Assembly: GCF_003315595.1 (NCBI RefSeq)
Contig: NZ_QNQU01000021.1
Coordinates: 1 to 48,754, forward strand
Origin: Pedobacter miscanthi
Lineage (GTDB): Bacteria > Bacteroidota > Bacteroidia > Sphingobacteriales > Sphingobacteriaceae
Direction: 5' to 3'
DNA: 48,754 nt
Positions 23,979 to 33,234 of this stretch are shown here, piece by piece. The notes under the pieces are model-generated. The model did no database searches and was not told where the DNA came from. It saw nothing but the letters and a program-made list of their open reading frames with translations. Each line of letters opens with the position of its first letter. Position 1 is the first letter of the stretch. The position numbers and the translations under genes are program-made.

Positions 23979-24063
23979 CGTCATCTCGACCGGAGCATAG
24001 CGGAGCGGAGAGATCTACCTAGACAGATTTCTCGACTGCGCTGCACTTCGCTCGAAATGATGA
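23979..24063. repeat. Family A palindromic repeat, copy 4
   Basis: Arms CGTCATCTCGA and TCGAAATGATGA with internal GGAGAGATCTACCTAGACAGATTTCTC. It lies between two minus-strand genes (DUF885 and cupin). Confidence 0.75.
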
Positions 24064-24099
24064 CCTCGTGGTAGGCTATACGCAAATAACGATTATCTC

Positions 24100-25884
24100 T
24101 TATTTCTGGCGCTCCGCCCAGGCATCCATTTTAGCTTCAAAAACAGAAAGCGGGAAAGATCCGTCTTTTAAAACCGCGGTATGAAAAGCGGCCAGTTTAA
24201 ATTTCGGACCCAGTTCTTTTTCATATTTAATCCTTAGCTCGCGTATTTTCATGGCACCGGTTTTGTAACCTAAAGCCTGCGCAGGCATGCCCATGTAGCG
24301 CTCAATTTCTGCAGTGGCACCTTCGGTACTGATGGCTTCATTATCCGTCATGTATTTAATGGCATCTTCCCTGCTCATATTTTTGGTGTGGATGGCTACA
24401 TCAACTACTAAACGGATGGCACGGTGCATTTCATCGCCCAGTGCGCCCATGTGCTGATAAGGATCCTGATAAAGGCCCAGTTCTTTACCCAACGATTCGC
24501 AGTATAGTGCCCAGCCTTCTACATAAGCATTGTGCCCGCCAAAACGGCGGAAGTTAGGCAACGATTTGTTCTCCTGGGTTAACGAAATCTGGTAATGGTG
24601 CCCAGGAATGGCTTCATGAAGAAAAAGCGATTCCATCCCTGAAGTAATGTTGAACTTTCTGGCATCTAAAATCGGTACATAAAATATTCCCGGACGCGAG
24701 CCATCTGCCGAACCCTGATTGTACTCTGCACTGGCCGACGCAGCCCTGAAAGCTTCTGTCTGGCGGATTTCGAAAGGGGTTTTAGGCTCTACCTCAAACA
24801 TCTTTTTCAGGTTTGGTTTCATGCGCTGGTGGATATTCTCAAAGGCATCCAAAATCTCTTTCGGCGTTTTATAAGGCATAAATTTTTTATCGGTTTTCAT
24901 GTATTCGAAAAAGGCCTTTAAATCGCCCTTAAAGCCAACCAGATTTTTAATGCTGTCCATCTGGCCTTTAATACGCGCCACCTCTTTTAAACCGGTTTGA
25001 TAAATCTCTTCGGGTGTTTTATTGGTGGTGGTTTGTTGTTTTACCAGGTAAGTGTACCAGGTTAATCCACCCGGCATAGCAGAATAACCAGAAGTAGCAC
25101 GGCTTTTTGGCAAATAATCGTTCTGCAGGTAATCCCCCAGTTTTTTATAGGTTGGGATGATTACATTGGTGATCGAAATACGGTACGCATCGGTTAACCT
25201 TTGCTTATCGGCCGCAGAAAAACTGCCCGGCATTAATTTAACCGGGCCATAAAATAAACTTTCTTTAGGTTTGGCCACTACCATGCCCTGCATCTGGGGG
25301 ATCATTTTTACCACCAGTGCTCTGGGCAGTACAATACCTGCTGCTGCACCTTTTTTGAAGTTTCCGATAGCAGTATCGGCCCATACCGAAAATGCAGCTG
25401 CGCGTTTTAACCAATCTTCGTAATTTTTTACGGTTTTAAAGGGCTGGGCACCTGTTCCTGACCCCAGTTGACCAATGGTGAGGGGCAAGGCAATCATCTG
25501 GTTAAATGGCAGGTATTCTGAATGGTATTTTAATCCTTCAAGATTGATTTCGAGTTGATCTTTCAGGTAATCGAAAGATAGTTTATCATTTGCGCTTAGC
25601 GTTTCACGATCGTATTTACCCAGGCTGTCCAGATAGCGCTGGTTAAGGGCTTTATAATCTTTTAAATAAGCCTGCGATCCATCGTTGGCCAAAAGATCGT
25701 TATAACGTTCATCGCCGATGTAAGTGGCATTTAGGGGATTCAATTTTAATCCATCCTGGTAGTACTGTTCGCACAGGGCAGCAAATGCTTTGTTTTCTGC
25801 ACCATCATTAGAACCGGAACTGTTTTTTTGCTTACAGGCAAGCAATGCGGTAATGCATGCAGCAAAAAGGAGTGTTTTTTTCAT
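24100..25884 (-). CDS. DUF885-family lipoprotein (putative metallopeptidase)
   Basis: A 594-residue lipoprotein (LLACK lipobox near residue 16). The family signature HEAIPGHHYQ starts at H423, with E424, H429 and H430; together with the later EGATAEIERY segment it suggests a zinc carboxypeptidase-like site. GWALYCESLGKELGLY and MPAQALGYKTGAMKI are typical of DUF885. Substrate unknown. A -7 element TATTTTTG lies 24 bases before the start. On its upstream side lies the terminator of the HipA-like island, so it is transcribed on its own. Confidence 0.88.
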   Translation of the reverse strand: MKKTLLFAACITALLACKQKNSSGSNDGAENKAFAALCEQYYQDGLKLNPLNATYIGDERYNDLLANDGSQAYLKDYKALNQRYLDSLGKYDRETLSANDKLSFDYLKDQLEINLEGLKYHSEYLPFNQMIALPLTIGQLGSGTGAQPFKTVKNYEDWLKRAAAFSVWADTAIGNFKKGAAAGIVLPRALVVKMIPQMQGMVVAKPKESLFYGPVKLMPGSFSAADKQRLTDAYRISITNVIIPTYKKLGDYLQNDYLPKSRATSGYSAMPGGLTWYTYLVKQQTTTNKTPEEIYQTGLKEVARIKGQMDSIKNLVGFKGDLKAFFEYMKTDKKFMPYKTPKEILDAFENIHQRMKPNLKKMFEVEPKTPFEIRQTEAFRAASASAEYNQGSADGSRPGIFYVPILDARKFNITSGMESLFLHEAIPGHHYQISLTQENKSLPNFRRFGGHNAYVEGWALYCESLGKELGLYQDPYQHMGALGDEMHRAIRLVVDVAIHTKNMSREDAIKYMTDNEAISTEGATAEIERYMGMPAQALGYKTGAMKIRELRIKYEKELGPKFKLAAFHTAVLKDGSFPLSVFEAKMDAWAERQK

Positions 25885-25907
25885 TTGGGTTTAAGTTGGT
25901 ATCTGAT

Positions 25908-25915
25908 CAAAAATA
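25908..25915 (-). promoter_or_regulatory. -7 element of the DUF885 gene
   Basis: TATTTTTG on the minus strand, 23 bases from the ATG at 25884. No -33 box evident. Confidence 0.45.
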
Positions 25916-25949
25916 ACAAATTATTGACCATATACTAAAAGCCTTAAAC

Positions 25950-25982
25950 ACAAAAAAGCCACCCTAAAGGATGGCTTTAAAA
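25950..25982 (-). terminator. Terminator after the DUF3037-like gene (twin 1)
   Basis: AAAGCCA-CC pairs with GG-TGGCTTT (one C-A mismatch) around TAAA, followed on the minus strand by a run of T. The sequence is the same as at 27750-27781 except for one extra A in the loop. Confidence 0.85.
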
Positions 25983-26032
25983 TAAGAAAATGCTTCAAAT
26001 ATTATTTTTTAATAAGTAAACTTTATTAATGC

Positions 26033-26878
26033 CTATTTAAAAAAAGGTGTAACGTGTTTATCATTAATATAGTCCTCAACTATTCCAATCTCATCTATAT
26101 CAACAAATTCCAAGAAATCAGAGTCTCTTATTTGTTGCCACATTAAATGGTTTTTATCATGATTTACTTTTGGCTCTCTTCCCAAAACAAAATACTTTCC
26201 ATCTTTTTGCCCATCTAATTCTAACGCTTTTGTTAATGCAACAAATCTCGTCACATCATTTTCCAGATTATAATGTTGTTTTTCAAAATTTATAGCTTGC
26301 CCAGCAACAGGCACTCCATTAACACCTATAAAATTAACCTCAACAGGTGCAATTAAATTTTTAAAATCATTGGGAGTAACTATTCTATCAACGTTAACTT
26401 TTCCAATAATATTAGGATAAAGTTTTGTTTTTACTTTCTTATATATATCAAAACTATTATCCGCCACAATAGCTTCATCATATTGAAATATATACTTTTC
26501 AAAAATCCTTTTAAAATTTGATGTGCTAAGTTCAATATCTATCATCTTGGCTTCAGAAAACTGCACTAAGTTATTTGAATATTTTGAGAGGTATGAAATG
26601 TAGGAAGTATTTACCCAATTAACTCTGGATGTATTGCCTAACTTAAATAATTCTTCTGCATTTTCAACACCATTATTTAACTCTTTTTCTAGGGTTCTTA
26701 AATAAGTTTTTAAGATTATATTACTTTCACTATCTAATAAGCCTTTTATAGCTAGCAATTTAGATGCAGAATACTTGAAGAAATGTTGCTCACCATTAAA
26801 CATAAGTAATCCAATACTTACCTTTTCATCAAGGATAGCATTAACTGGAACATATAATATGGAAAATAATGTTTTCAT
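26033..26878 (-). CDS. DUF3037-like protein, partner of the HipA-like kinase
   Basis: A 281-residue soluble protein. The N-terminus (FSILYVPVNAILDEKVSIGLL) has the strand pattern of DUF3037 proteins, which open with a YxVxxYxP...E.VNIGV-like segment; the rest is helical with a beta-rich part near FIGVNGVPVAG. It starts one base after the kinase stop codon, so the two are translated together. Base composition is strikingly AT-rich: one 60-base sample counts 27% G+C, against clearly higher values in the genes on either side. Function unknown; the family assignment is tentative and could be wrong outside the first 40 residues. Confidence 0.55.
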   Translation of the reverse strand: MKTLFSILYVPVNAILDEKVSIGLLMFNGEQHFFKYSASKLLAIKGLLDSESNIILKTYLRTLEKELNNGVENAEELFKLGNTSRVNWVNTSYISYLSKYSNNLVQFSEAKMIDIELSTSNFKRIFEKYIFQYDEAIVADNSFDIYKKVKTKLYPNIIGKVNVDRIVTPNDFKNLIAPVEVNFIGVNGVPVAGQAINFEKQHYNLENDVTRFVALTKALELDGQKDGKYFVLGREPKVNHDKNHLMWQQIRDSDFLEFVDIDEIGIVEDYINDKHVTPFFK

Positions 26879-26879
26879 T

Positions 26880-27701
26880 TTAGGAAAGTATTAAAGAATG
26901 TATAAAAGCTCTAAAGTGGTCTTCACACTGTTTTTTCCAAGCATCGTTAAACAAATATTGTTCTATTTTTGATCTTATTTCGACAGTATCTATAGCCCAA
27001 GAATTTGGCACCAATGCAAGTATGTTAACTAAACTAGTCTCACAGTCTTTCGTGCAAAGGTAAAAATTTTCAATTAGTTTATTTACAGTTTCTCCTAATT
27101 TCCTATCATTTGCGAATAACAATCTGGCTAGATCCGTATTTAAAATACTTTCGTTTTCAGTTAAAGCCTGTATTCCGTAATTTAAAAAACTCGAATTAAA
27201 AATTGCAACATGATCAATTGCATAAAATGAAAGGCTATTATCTTTCGCGTAATGCATAAGGAGATTATTATTATTGTAATTCCTATCCTCATTTGCTAAC
27301 CAAAGATCAAATAAAGCTATCTTTAAAAAGTCTGATTTCACTAAAACCTTATCTCTAAAACTTTTTTCTTTAAATAAGGGCGTAAAAGTCAAATCAATCT
27401 CTTTTGTGTTTTCAATATATAAAGATCCGAAGCAATCCTTATCAAAAAGATTAAGTTGCAGTTTTGGAAACCTTTCAACGGGAACGTGTTCTCTTTTTAC
27501 CTTAATTAGGGATGTTTCCGGAATATTAATGCCCCATAATTTTCCAAACTCTGAAGCAACCAATTCATTAAACAAATAATTTGGAAATTTATCGTATTTG
27601 CAAACCCAATCATTTAAATCATTACAGGTAACCAATAAAGGATTGCTCCCTGTAGTATTAAACATTTTATGGACTTCCTGAATAGTTTGTAGTTGCTTCA
27701 C
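26880..27701 (-). CDS. HipA-like kinase (HipA_2 type)
   Basis: A 273-residue protein with kinase-like features of the short HipA group: a candidate ATP lysine in WVCKYDKF (K35), the helix FNELVASEFGKLWGINIP (E46), a catalytic loop NEDRNYNNNNLL (D139, N145/N146), and a metal-binding D163 in YAIDHVAIFN. Key residues seem intact, so it may be active. It is much shorter than E. coli HipA (about 440) and no HipB-type helix-turn-helix gene adjoins it; its partner is the DUF3037-like gene one base downstream. Start is GTG at 27701; ATG at 27665 is possible. A 60-base sample counts 23% G+C, suggesting acquisition. Substrate unknown. Confidence 0.7.
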   Translation of the reverse strand: MKQLQTIQEVHKMFNTTGSNPLLVTCNDLNDWVCKYDKFPNYLFNELVASEFGKLWGINIPETSLIKVKREHVPVERFPKLQLNLFDKDCFGSLYIENTKEIDLTFTPLFKEKSFRDKVLVKSDFLKIALFDLWLANEDRNYNNNNLLMHYAKDNSLSFYAIDHVAIFNSSFLNYGIQALTENESILNTDLARLLFANDRKLGETVNKLIENFYLCTKDCETSLVNILALVPNSWAIDTVEIRSKIEQYLFNDAWKKQCEDHFRAFIHSLILS

Positions 27702-27749
27702 AAATTAGAATTCACTTTTATACTGCAAGATATAAATATTCGGCCCAAA

Positions 27750-27781
27750 ACAAAAAAGCCACCCTAAGGATGGCTTTAAAT
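27750..27781 (-). terminator. Terminator after pdhC (twin 2)
   Basis: Nearly identical to 25950-25982: AAAGCCA-CC with GG-TGGCTTT around a one-base-shorter loop, then T-run on the minus strand. It lies 44 bases after the pdhC stop codon. Confidence 0.85.
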
Positions 27782-27824
27782 ATTATAGTCAGTGTAAAAC
27801 TGAAAACTATGAATTGCTAACTGA

Positions 27825-29489
27825 TTAAGTTAATAACCTGATCGGCTCTTCTAATAAACCTTTTAATGTTTGTAAGAACTGCGCTCCGGTTGCACCATCA
27901 ACCACACGGTGATCGCAACCTAAAGTTAATTTCATTACGTTACCAGGAACAACAGCGCCATTTTTAACTACAGGAACCTGTTGGATAGCACCTACTGATA
28001 AAATTGCACCGTCAGGAGAGTTGATGATTGATGTAAATTCATCAATACCAAACATGCCTAAGTTAGATACGGTGAAAGTAGAACCTTCCCAATCTGCTGG
28101 CTGTAGTTTTTTAGCTTTTGCTTTTCCTCCGAAGTCTTTTACTTCAGCCGAAATGTGTGATAAAGATTTACCATCAGCAAAACGTACAACCGGTACCAAT
28201 AAACCGTCTTCAACAGCCATGGCTACACCAATGTTGGTATGCTCGTTAAACCTGATTTTATCGCCACCCCATGATGAGTTAACCGCCGGGTGTTTTTTCA
28301 ATGCAACGGCTACCGCTTTAATTACGATATCGTTGAAAGAAACCTTAACCGGAGCAACAGCGTTGATTGCAGTACGTGCAGCCATTGCGTTGTCCATATC
28401 AATACTGATGGTTAAGTAGAAGTGTGGAGCAGTAAATAAACTTTCGGCCAAACGTTTTGCAATTACTTTACGCATTTGCGAAACCGGAGCTTCGGTAAAT
28501 TTAACTTCGCCAACATAAGTAGGAATAACCGGTGCTGGTGCAGCAGCTTTCTCTGCAGCCGGAGCTGAAGCAGACTCTGCTTTGGCCGGAGCCGCAGCTG
28601 GCTTAAAGTTTTCGATATCTTTTTTAATGATACGGCCACCTTCTGCACTACCTGCTACCTGGGCTAAATCAATCCCTTTATCTTTAGCAATTTTCTTAGC
28701 TAAAGGAGATGCTTTAACACGGCTGTCTGAAGAACTTTCTGCCACAGGAGCAGCAGTATTTGAATCAGCCGTTGCAGCTTGTTTTTCTTCTTTTGGTGCT
28801 TCTGCACTTTCAGCTTTAGCAGCTGGAGCAGAACCGCCTGCCAAAATTCCACTAACGTCAGTTCCTTCCGGGCCAACAATTGCGATAATTCCGTTTACTT
28901 TAGCAGCCTGGCCTTTTTCTACACCGATGTGTAATAAAGTTCCCGTTGCATAACCCATTACTTCCATAGTTGCCTTATCGGTTTCTACATCAGCAAGAAC
29001 ATCATCATCCTTTACTTTATCGCCAACTTTTTTATGCCATTCGGCAATTACGCCTTCTGTCATGGTATCGCTTAATAAAGGCATGCGGATAACCGTAACA
29101 CCTTTAGCAGCCAATTCTTCTTCGCTTAAACCACCGCCTTGAGCAGGTGCAGCTTCTTCTTTTTTATCATCAGCTTTTGGAGCTTCAGCGCTTTCGGCTT
29201 TTGGAGCTTCTGCACCTTTTTCAGCCTCTAAAGCTGCTTTATAATCTTCACCTTCCTTACCGATAACGGCCATGATGGCATCAACAGGAACAGCTGATCC
29301 TTCTTCTACACCTACGTATAAAAGGGTACCATCCCAATAAGATTCCATATCCATTGTTGCCTTGTCAGTTTCTACTTCTGCCAAAACATCGCCGCTTTTC
29401 ACTTTATCGCCCACTTTTTTGTGCCACTTCGCCAAAACCCCTTCGGTCATGGTGTCGCTCATTTTGGGCATTTTAATTACATCAGCCAT
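27825..29489 (-). CDS. pdhC: Pyruvate dehydrogenase E2, dihydrolipoamide acetyltransferase
   Basis: The 554-residue core of the pyruvate dehydrogenase complex. It has two lipoyl domains (lipoyl lysines K43 and K172, both in ETDKAT), Ala/Glu/Lys/Pro-rich linkers, a peripheral-subunit-binding domain (about 258-295, VKASPLAKKIAKDKGID), and the acyltransferase domain with H527 and D531 in DHRVVDG. The double lipoyl layout and its position after pdhA fit a pyruvate rather than oxoglutarate complex. The 30-base gap to pdhA indicates one operon. E1-beta and E3 lie elsewhere. Confidence 0.95.
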   Translation of the reverse strand: MADVIKMPKMSDTMTEGVLAKWHKKVGDKVKSGDVLAEVETDKATMDMESYWDGTLLYVGVEEGSAVPVDAIMAVIGKEGEDYKAALEAEKGAEAPKAESAEAPKADDKKEEAAPAQGGGLSEEELAAKGVTVIRMPLLSDTMTEGVIAEWHKKVGDKVKDDDVLADVETDKATMEVMGYATGTLLHIGVEKGQAAKVNGIIAIVGPEGTDVSGILAGGSAPAAKAESAEAPKEEKQAATADSNTAAPVAESSSDSRVKASPLAKKIAKDKGIDLAQVAGSAEGGRIIKKDIENFKPAAAPAKAESASAPAAEKAAAPAPVIPTYVGEVKFTEAPVSQMRKVIAKRLAESLFTAPHFYLTISIDMDNAMAARTAINAVAPVKVSFNDIVIKAVAVALKKHPAVNSSWGGDKIRFNEHTNIGVAMAVEDGLLVPVVRFADGKSLSHISAEVKDFGGKAKAKKLQPADWEGSTFTVSNLGMFGIDEFTSIINSPDGAILSVGAIQQVPVVKNGAVVPGNVMKLTLGCDHRVVDGATGAQFLQTLKGLLEEPIRLLT

Positions 29490-29519
29490 TATATCTAATT
29501 AATTGAAATCTTATTAATA

Positions 29520-30515
29520 TTAGTCCATTACGTAAGGGTAGTTCTCGGTCATGTATACATCTTTGTATAACTCAGATGCATCCGGCCAAGGAGATTCTTC
29601 AGCAAATTTCACTGCCTGATCAACAGTTGCTTTTACTTTAGCTTCTACTTCTTCAATCCAGGCTTCGTCTGCATACTTTTCTTTAAGAATAGTTTCTCTA
29701 GCAAGTTCAACCGGATCTTTAGCTTTGTAATCTTCTAATTCTTCTTTGGTACGGTATTTAGCCGGATCGGACATCGAGTGACCGCGATAACGGTACGTTC
29801 TCATTTCTAAGAAAGTTGGTCCTTCACCTTTACGTGCACGTTGAATAGCCTCATCCATTGCATTGTGAACAGCAACCGGATCCATACCATCCACAGGTGC
29901 GCATGGCATATCAAAACCTAAACCAATTTTATAAATATCAGTCATGTTGGTGGTACGTTGTACCGAAGTACCCATGGCATAACCGTTGTTTTCGCAAACA
30001 AAAACAACAGGTAATTTCCAAAGCATGGCCATGTTAAAAGTTTCGTTTAATGCACCCTGGCGCACCGCACCATCGCCCATATAACAAATGTTAACATTGT
30101 CGGTACCTTTATATTTTTCTGCAAAAGCAACGCCGGCTCCAAGTGGGATCTGACCGCCAACAATTGCATGTCCTCCGTAGAAGTTATGCTCTTTACTGAA
30201 CATGTGCATTGAACCACCTTTACCTTTAGAGCAACCTGTAGCTTTACCGTACATTTCTGCCATAATACTATCGGCACTAACTCCTAAAGCTAAGGCATGG
30301 GCGTGATCACGGTAAGTGGTAATCATTGAATCGCCTTTTTGCATTGCAGATATTGCTCCTGCAACTACAGCTTCCTGTCCAATGTATAAATGACAAAAGC
30401 CACGTATTTTTTGTTGTCCGTATAACTGGCCGGTTTTCTCTTCGAATTTGCGCATCAGCAACATCGACTCAAACCACTTTAACCAGGTATCTTTATTTAT
30501 TTCTACTGCACTCAT
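29520..30515 (-). CDS. pdhA: Pyruvate dehydrogenase E1 component, alpha subunit
   Basis: A 331-residue thiamine-diphosphate enzyme subunit that starts oxidative decarboxylation of pyruvate to acetyl-CoA. It shows GFCHLYIGQEAVVAG, the ThDP/Mg motif GDGAVRQGALNETFNMA ending in CENNGYAMGTS, and the phosphorylation-loop region YRYRGHSMSDPAKYR. It is followed by pdhC after 30 bases. E1-beta is not adjacent, as happens in many Bacteroidota. A perfect -7 element TAGATTTG lies 26 bases upstream. Confidence 0.96.
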   Translation of the reverse strand: MSAVEINKDTWLKWFESMLLMRKFEEKTGQLYGQQKIRGFCHLYIGQEAVVAGAISAMQKGDSMITTYRDHAHALALGVSADSIMAEMYGKATGCSKGKGGSMHMFSKEHNFYGGHAIVGGQIPLGAGVAFAEKYKGTDNVNICYMGDGAVRQGALNETFNMAMLWKLPVVFVCENNGYAMGTSVQRTTNMTDIYKIGLGFDMPCAPVDGMDPVAVHNAMDEAIQRARKGEGPTFLEMRTYRYRGHSMSDPAKYRTKEELEDYKAKDPVELARETILKEKYADEAWIEEVEAKVKATVDQAVKFAEESPWPDASELYKDVYMTENYPYVMD

Positions 30516-30815
30516 TTTAGGGTATTTGTTTTTTGCGACAGCAAATCTAATTTTTTTATTGTAATTTTTGGCACTTTTAAGTGTAAAAACATCATAGTAT
30601 AAGGGCTAAAATCAGAATTAACAGTTGTTTTACAATTAAATAGGTGCTGAACAGGTTAACGAATCAAAAACACCCATTTTATGGTTTTTGGAGTTGGCCA
30701 TTTATCAAGTCAGCCCATTTAATTTATCATGAAATTTAATTCTGCAAAACGGCAACTGACCATAATTTTTACCTGAAAGACCTGTTTCTCATAATTTTCT
30801 AAATATTAACGCCCT
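30516..30815. other. Divergent promoter region between pdhA and the TlpA-like gene
   Basis: An AT-rich 300-base spacer with no gene. It carries the pdhA -7 element (30542-30549) and an imperfect hairpin, CAAAAAC..CCCAT with ATGG..TTTTTG, at 30665-30690. No element was recognised for the plus-strand gene. Confidence 0.5.
30542..30549 (-). promoter_or_regulatory. -7 element of pdhA-pdhC
   Basis: TAGATTTG on the minus strand is a perfect TAnnTTTG match. No TTTG at the expected -33 position. Confidence 0.5.
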
Positions 30816-32405
30816 ATGAAACCAATTTTTGTTGTTTTATTAATCCTTTTCAGCTCATTTTATGGCTTTTCTCAAACAAAACCTCTTAAACCTGGCAACG
30901 AAAACTATAAATTAAAGCAAGATTCACTTTTTAAGAACTTCGGAAATCCGGGAACAATTGTCATTAAAGGAAAAGTTAAAAACTTTAAGGATAAATTTTT
31001 TGAACTCGCCATTACAGATTATATCAATAACAACGGCAATTCGATAATCGTTAATAAGGATGGAAGTTTTAATCAAAGTTTTCCCATCATTAATACGCAG
31101 GAACTTTACTTATATTTAAATAATGATGCCATCACTTTTACGCTTAATGACCAGGATACAATCGAACTGGCCTGGGACAATAAAAACCTATTGAATACCT
31201 TTAAAGTTAAAAGCAATAAAAAAATACGGAATGCTCTATTGCAAACAGAATGGGAACTATACCTAAAGCACCGCAATGCATATAATGAACTACAGGATGA
31301 TCTGTACAAAAAGCGTGATAGCTACACGCCTGATCAAAAGTACGAACTGATCAATAACCAATTTAACGAAGTTGTAAAAACCCTGCTAAAAGCCGAAAAA
31401 ACTTTCCCTGAGCTTAAAAACCAAATCCCTTACCAAAACCTGATTGTAGGAAAGTACTATAGCTATTTATCTACCTTAAGAGGTAACAACCTGCTGAACA
31501 AATATAACCTGAAAGTTAAAGAAGACAGCACATTTAAACTGGAAAAAAGAACCATAAAAGCTTCTGATGGAAAGGTTTATACTTTCACCAAGTACGCGAT
31601 ATTAGACGGAGATCCGAATGTATACAAAATTTCGAGTGAGGAATACCTGAAAAATGTTCCCGATTACAGGAGTTTCATGTATAATTATTTAAGGTTCAAT
31701 GATTCGGCACCGATTACTCAATATACCAAACTGGTATTTAGCTCATCGCCAATACCCAATCAAACCCTTAAATATTATTATATAGGAAGATCGAGTTTGG
31801 CTTCTACCCTTATCGAAGATTGGTTTATTACCCAATGTATTGTTCACAGTTTTAATTATGATGATTTTGACAAAGTAGAAGAAGTTTACAACAAATTTTT
31901 ACCCGAATGTAAAACAGATTACTTTAAAGATATTTTATTGCAAAGCTATAATGTTGCAAAAACATTAAAACCAGGGCTAACTGCACCAGATTTTACCCTG
32001 AAAAATGAAAACGGAAAAGATGTTTCACTTTCCGATTTTAAAGGCAAGGTAGTTTACATCGATTTCTGGGGCGTTTATTGCGGTCCCTGCATTTACGATA
32101 TCGAAAACTATGTACCTAAACTGCATGAAAAGTATAAAGACCGCGATATTGTGTTTCTGAATATCTGTGTGGATGTAAAACAGGACGAATGGCTAAAGGG
32201 GCTAAAGAAATATAAATTAGACGGCATAAACCTGATCGCAGAAGGTTGGGTTAAAAATCCCGTGTGTAAAGCTTATAATATTAATGGTATACCGCATTAT
32301 GTTTTAATCAATAAAGATGGAACTATTGCCAATAATAATGCTTCGGATCCATCAGGCTTTGGTGGAAGAATAATTCAGGAATTGGATAATGCATTAAAGA
32401 AATAG
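30816..32405 (+). CDS. TlpA-like thioredoxin-fold protein, exported
   Basis: A 529-residue protein with a signal peptide (MKPIFVVLLILFSSFYGFSQ). The N-terminal part is a beta-rich domain seen ahead of many Bacteroidota redoxins (VIKGKVKNFKDKFFELAI, VNKDGSFNQSFPI). A long helical middle follows. The C-terminus, from about residue 390, is a TlpA/AhpC-TSA redoxin: APDFTLKNENGKDVSLSDFKGK, then the active site YCGPC with C422 and C425, and INGIPHYVLINKDG with the cis-proline. It probably acts as a periplasmic thiol-disulfide oxidoreductase; partners unknown. Confidence 0.87.
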   Translation: MKPIFVVLLILFSSFYGFSQTKPLKPGNENYKLKQDSLFKNFGNPGTIVIKGKVKNFKDKFFELAITDYINNNGNSIIVNKDGSFNQSFPIINTQELYLYLNNDAITFTLNDQDTIELAWDNKNLLNTFKVKSNKKIRNALLQTEWELYLKHRNAYNELQDDLYKKRDSYTPDQKYELINNQFNEVVKTLLKAEKTFPELKNQIPYQNLIVGKYYSYLSTLRGNNLLNKYNLKVKEDSTFKLEKRTIKASDGKVYTFTKYAILDGDPNVYKISSEEYLKNVPDYRSFMYNYLRFNDSAPITQYTKLVFSSSPIPNQTLKYYYIGRSSLASTLIEDWFITQCIVHSFNYDDFDKVEEVYNKFLPECKTDYFKDILLQSYNVAKTLKPGLTAPDFTLKNENGKDVSLSDFKGKVVYIDFWGVYCGPCIYDIENYVPKLHEKYKDRDIVFLNICVDVKQDEWLKGLKKYKLDGINLIAEGWVKNPVCKAYNINGIPHYVLINKDGTIANNNASDPSGFGGRIIQELDNALKK

Positions 32406-32466
32406 ACACTGCAAAACGTTAAAAAAAATAAAAATGTTAATAACTTTCAATTTTTATAACATTACA

Positions 32467-32498
32467 TTTGGATAACATTTGTATAATCAATACTTTTG
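32467..32498 (+). promoter_or_regulatory. Promoter of the NlpC/P60 gene
   Basis: TTTG (32467-32470), a 20-base spacer, and TACTTTTG (32491-32498): a full Bacteroidota -33/-7 promoter, the best match in the window. The start codon is 68 bases further on. Confidence 0.75.
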
Positions 32499-32566
32499 AC
32501 AACCAACAATAAGCCCATGTGGTGTACGTTAATGTGTAAGTGAATACCCAAACATAACTGTATAAC

Positions 32567-33124
32567 ATGATTAAAAAATTTTTGTTTTCATCCCTAATCG
32601 CTATCTGCACGCTCTCAACCGCATTTGCGCAAACAAAAACAAAAGAATCTGGTAAAGAATTAAATGACCCTGATAACCTTGCATCGCAATATTTCTCGCA
32701 GGTGATGGGTGTTGCGGTAGATGCAACCTCCAATTTAAAACTTTACAAATTTATATACGAATGGATCGGAACGCCGTATAGTTATGGTGGAAACAGCAAA
32801 AGGGGCATCGATTGCTCGGCTTTTACTAAAGCGATTTACGACAAAGTTTTCAACACTACCATCAGAAGAAATTCGCGTGATATTTTCAGCATGGTAGATC
32901 CATTATCTAAAGAAGACCTGAAAGAGGGTGATCTGGTTTTCTTCAAAATTAAAAGCAGAAGTATTTCACACGTTGGTATTTACCTTGGCGACAACAGATT
33001 CGCACATGCATCAAGTTCGCGTGGTGTGGTAATCAGCAACCTGAACGAACCTTATTACAGCCGTTACTTTTACAAGGGTGGGCGTGTGTTAGAATCGTTC
33101 AAAAAAGAATTTGAAGTAGAATAG
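32567..33124 (+). CDS. NlpC/P60 cysteine peptidase, secreted
   Basis: A 185-residue protein with a signal peptide (MIKKFLFSSLIAICTLSTAFA) and one NlpC/P60 domain, which cuts peptide bonds in peptidoglycan stems. The catalytic residues are in place: C83 in GIDCSAFTKAIY, H135 in SISHVGIYL, and a third polar position H147 in FAHASS. No separate cell-wall binding domain. It has its own well-formed promoter and a terminator, so it is monocistronic. Confidence 0.9.
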   Translation: MIKKFLFSSLIAICTLSTAFAQTKTKESGKELNDPDNLASQYFSQVMGVAVDATSNLKLYKFIYEWIGTPYSYGGNSKRGIDCSAFTKAIYDKVFNTTIRRNSRDIFSMVDPLSKEDLKEGDLVFFKIKSRSISHVGIYLGDNRFAHASSSRGVVISNLNEPYYSRYFYKGGRVLESFKKEFEVE

Positions 33125-33185
33125 TTCAGCTGGCAGTTAACAGTGCACAATTTTCAGTTAACAGTCAATCATTCAAAATATACAG

Positions 33186-33216
33186 TCCTCCTAAAGAAAT
33201 TTCGGAGGATTTTTTG
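33186..33216 (+). terminator. Terminator of the NlpC/P60 gene
   Basis: TCCTCC-AAA pairs with TTT-GGAGGA around GAAA, followed by TTTTTTG. Confidence 0.85.
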
Positions 33217-33234
33217 TTTAACACAATTCCAGAC

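Noticed and set aside
26033..27701. Classical HipBA toxin-antitoxin operon
   Set aside because: No helix-turn-helix HipB is present, and the kinase is too short for canonical HipA; the partner is a DUF3037-like protein.
28582..28953. Plus-strand Ala/Ser-rich frame of 123 codons opposite pdhC
   Set aside because: It is the antisense shadow of the Ala/Glu/Lys-rich linkers of E2.
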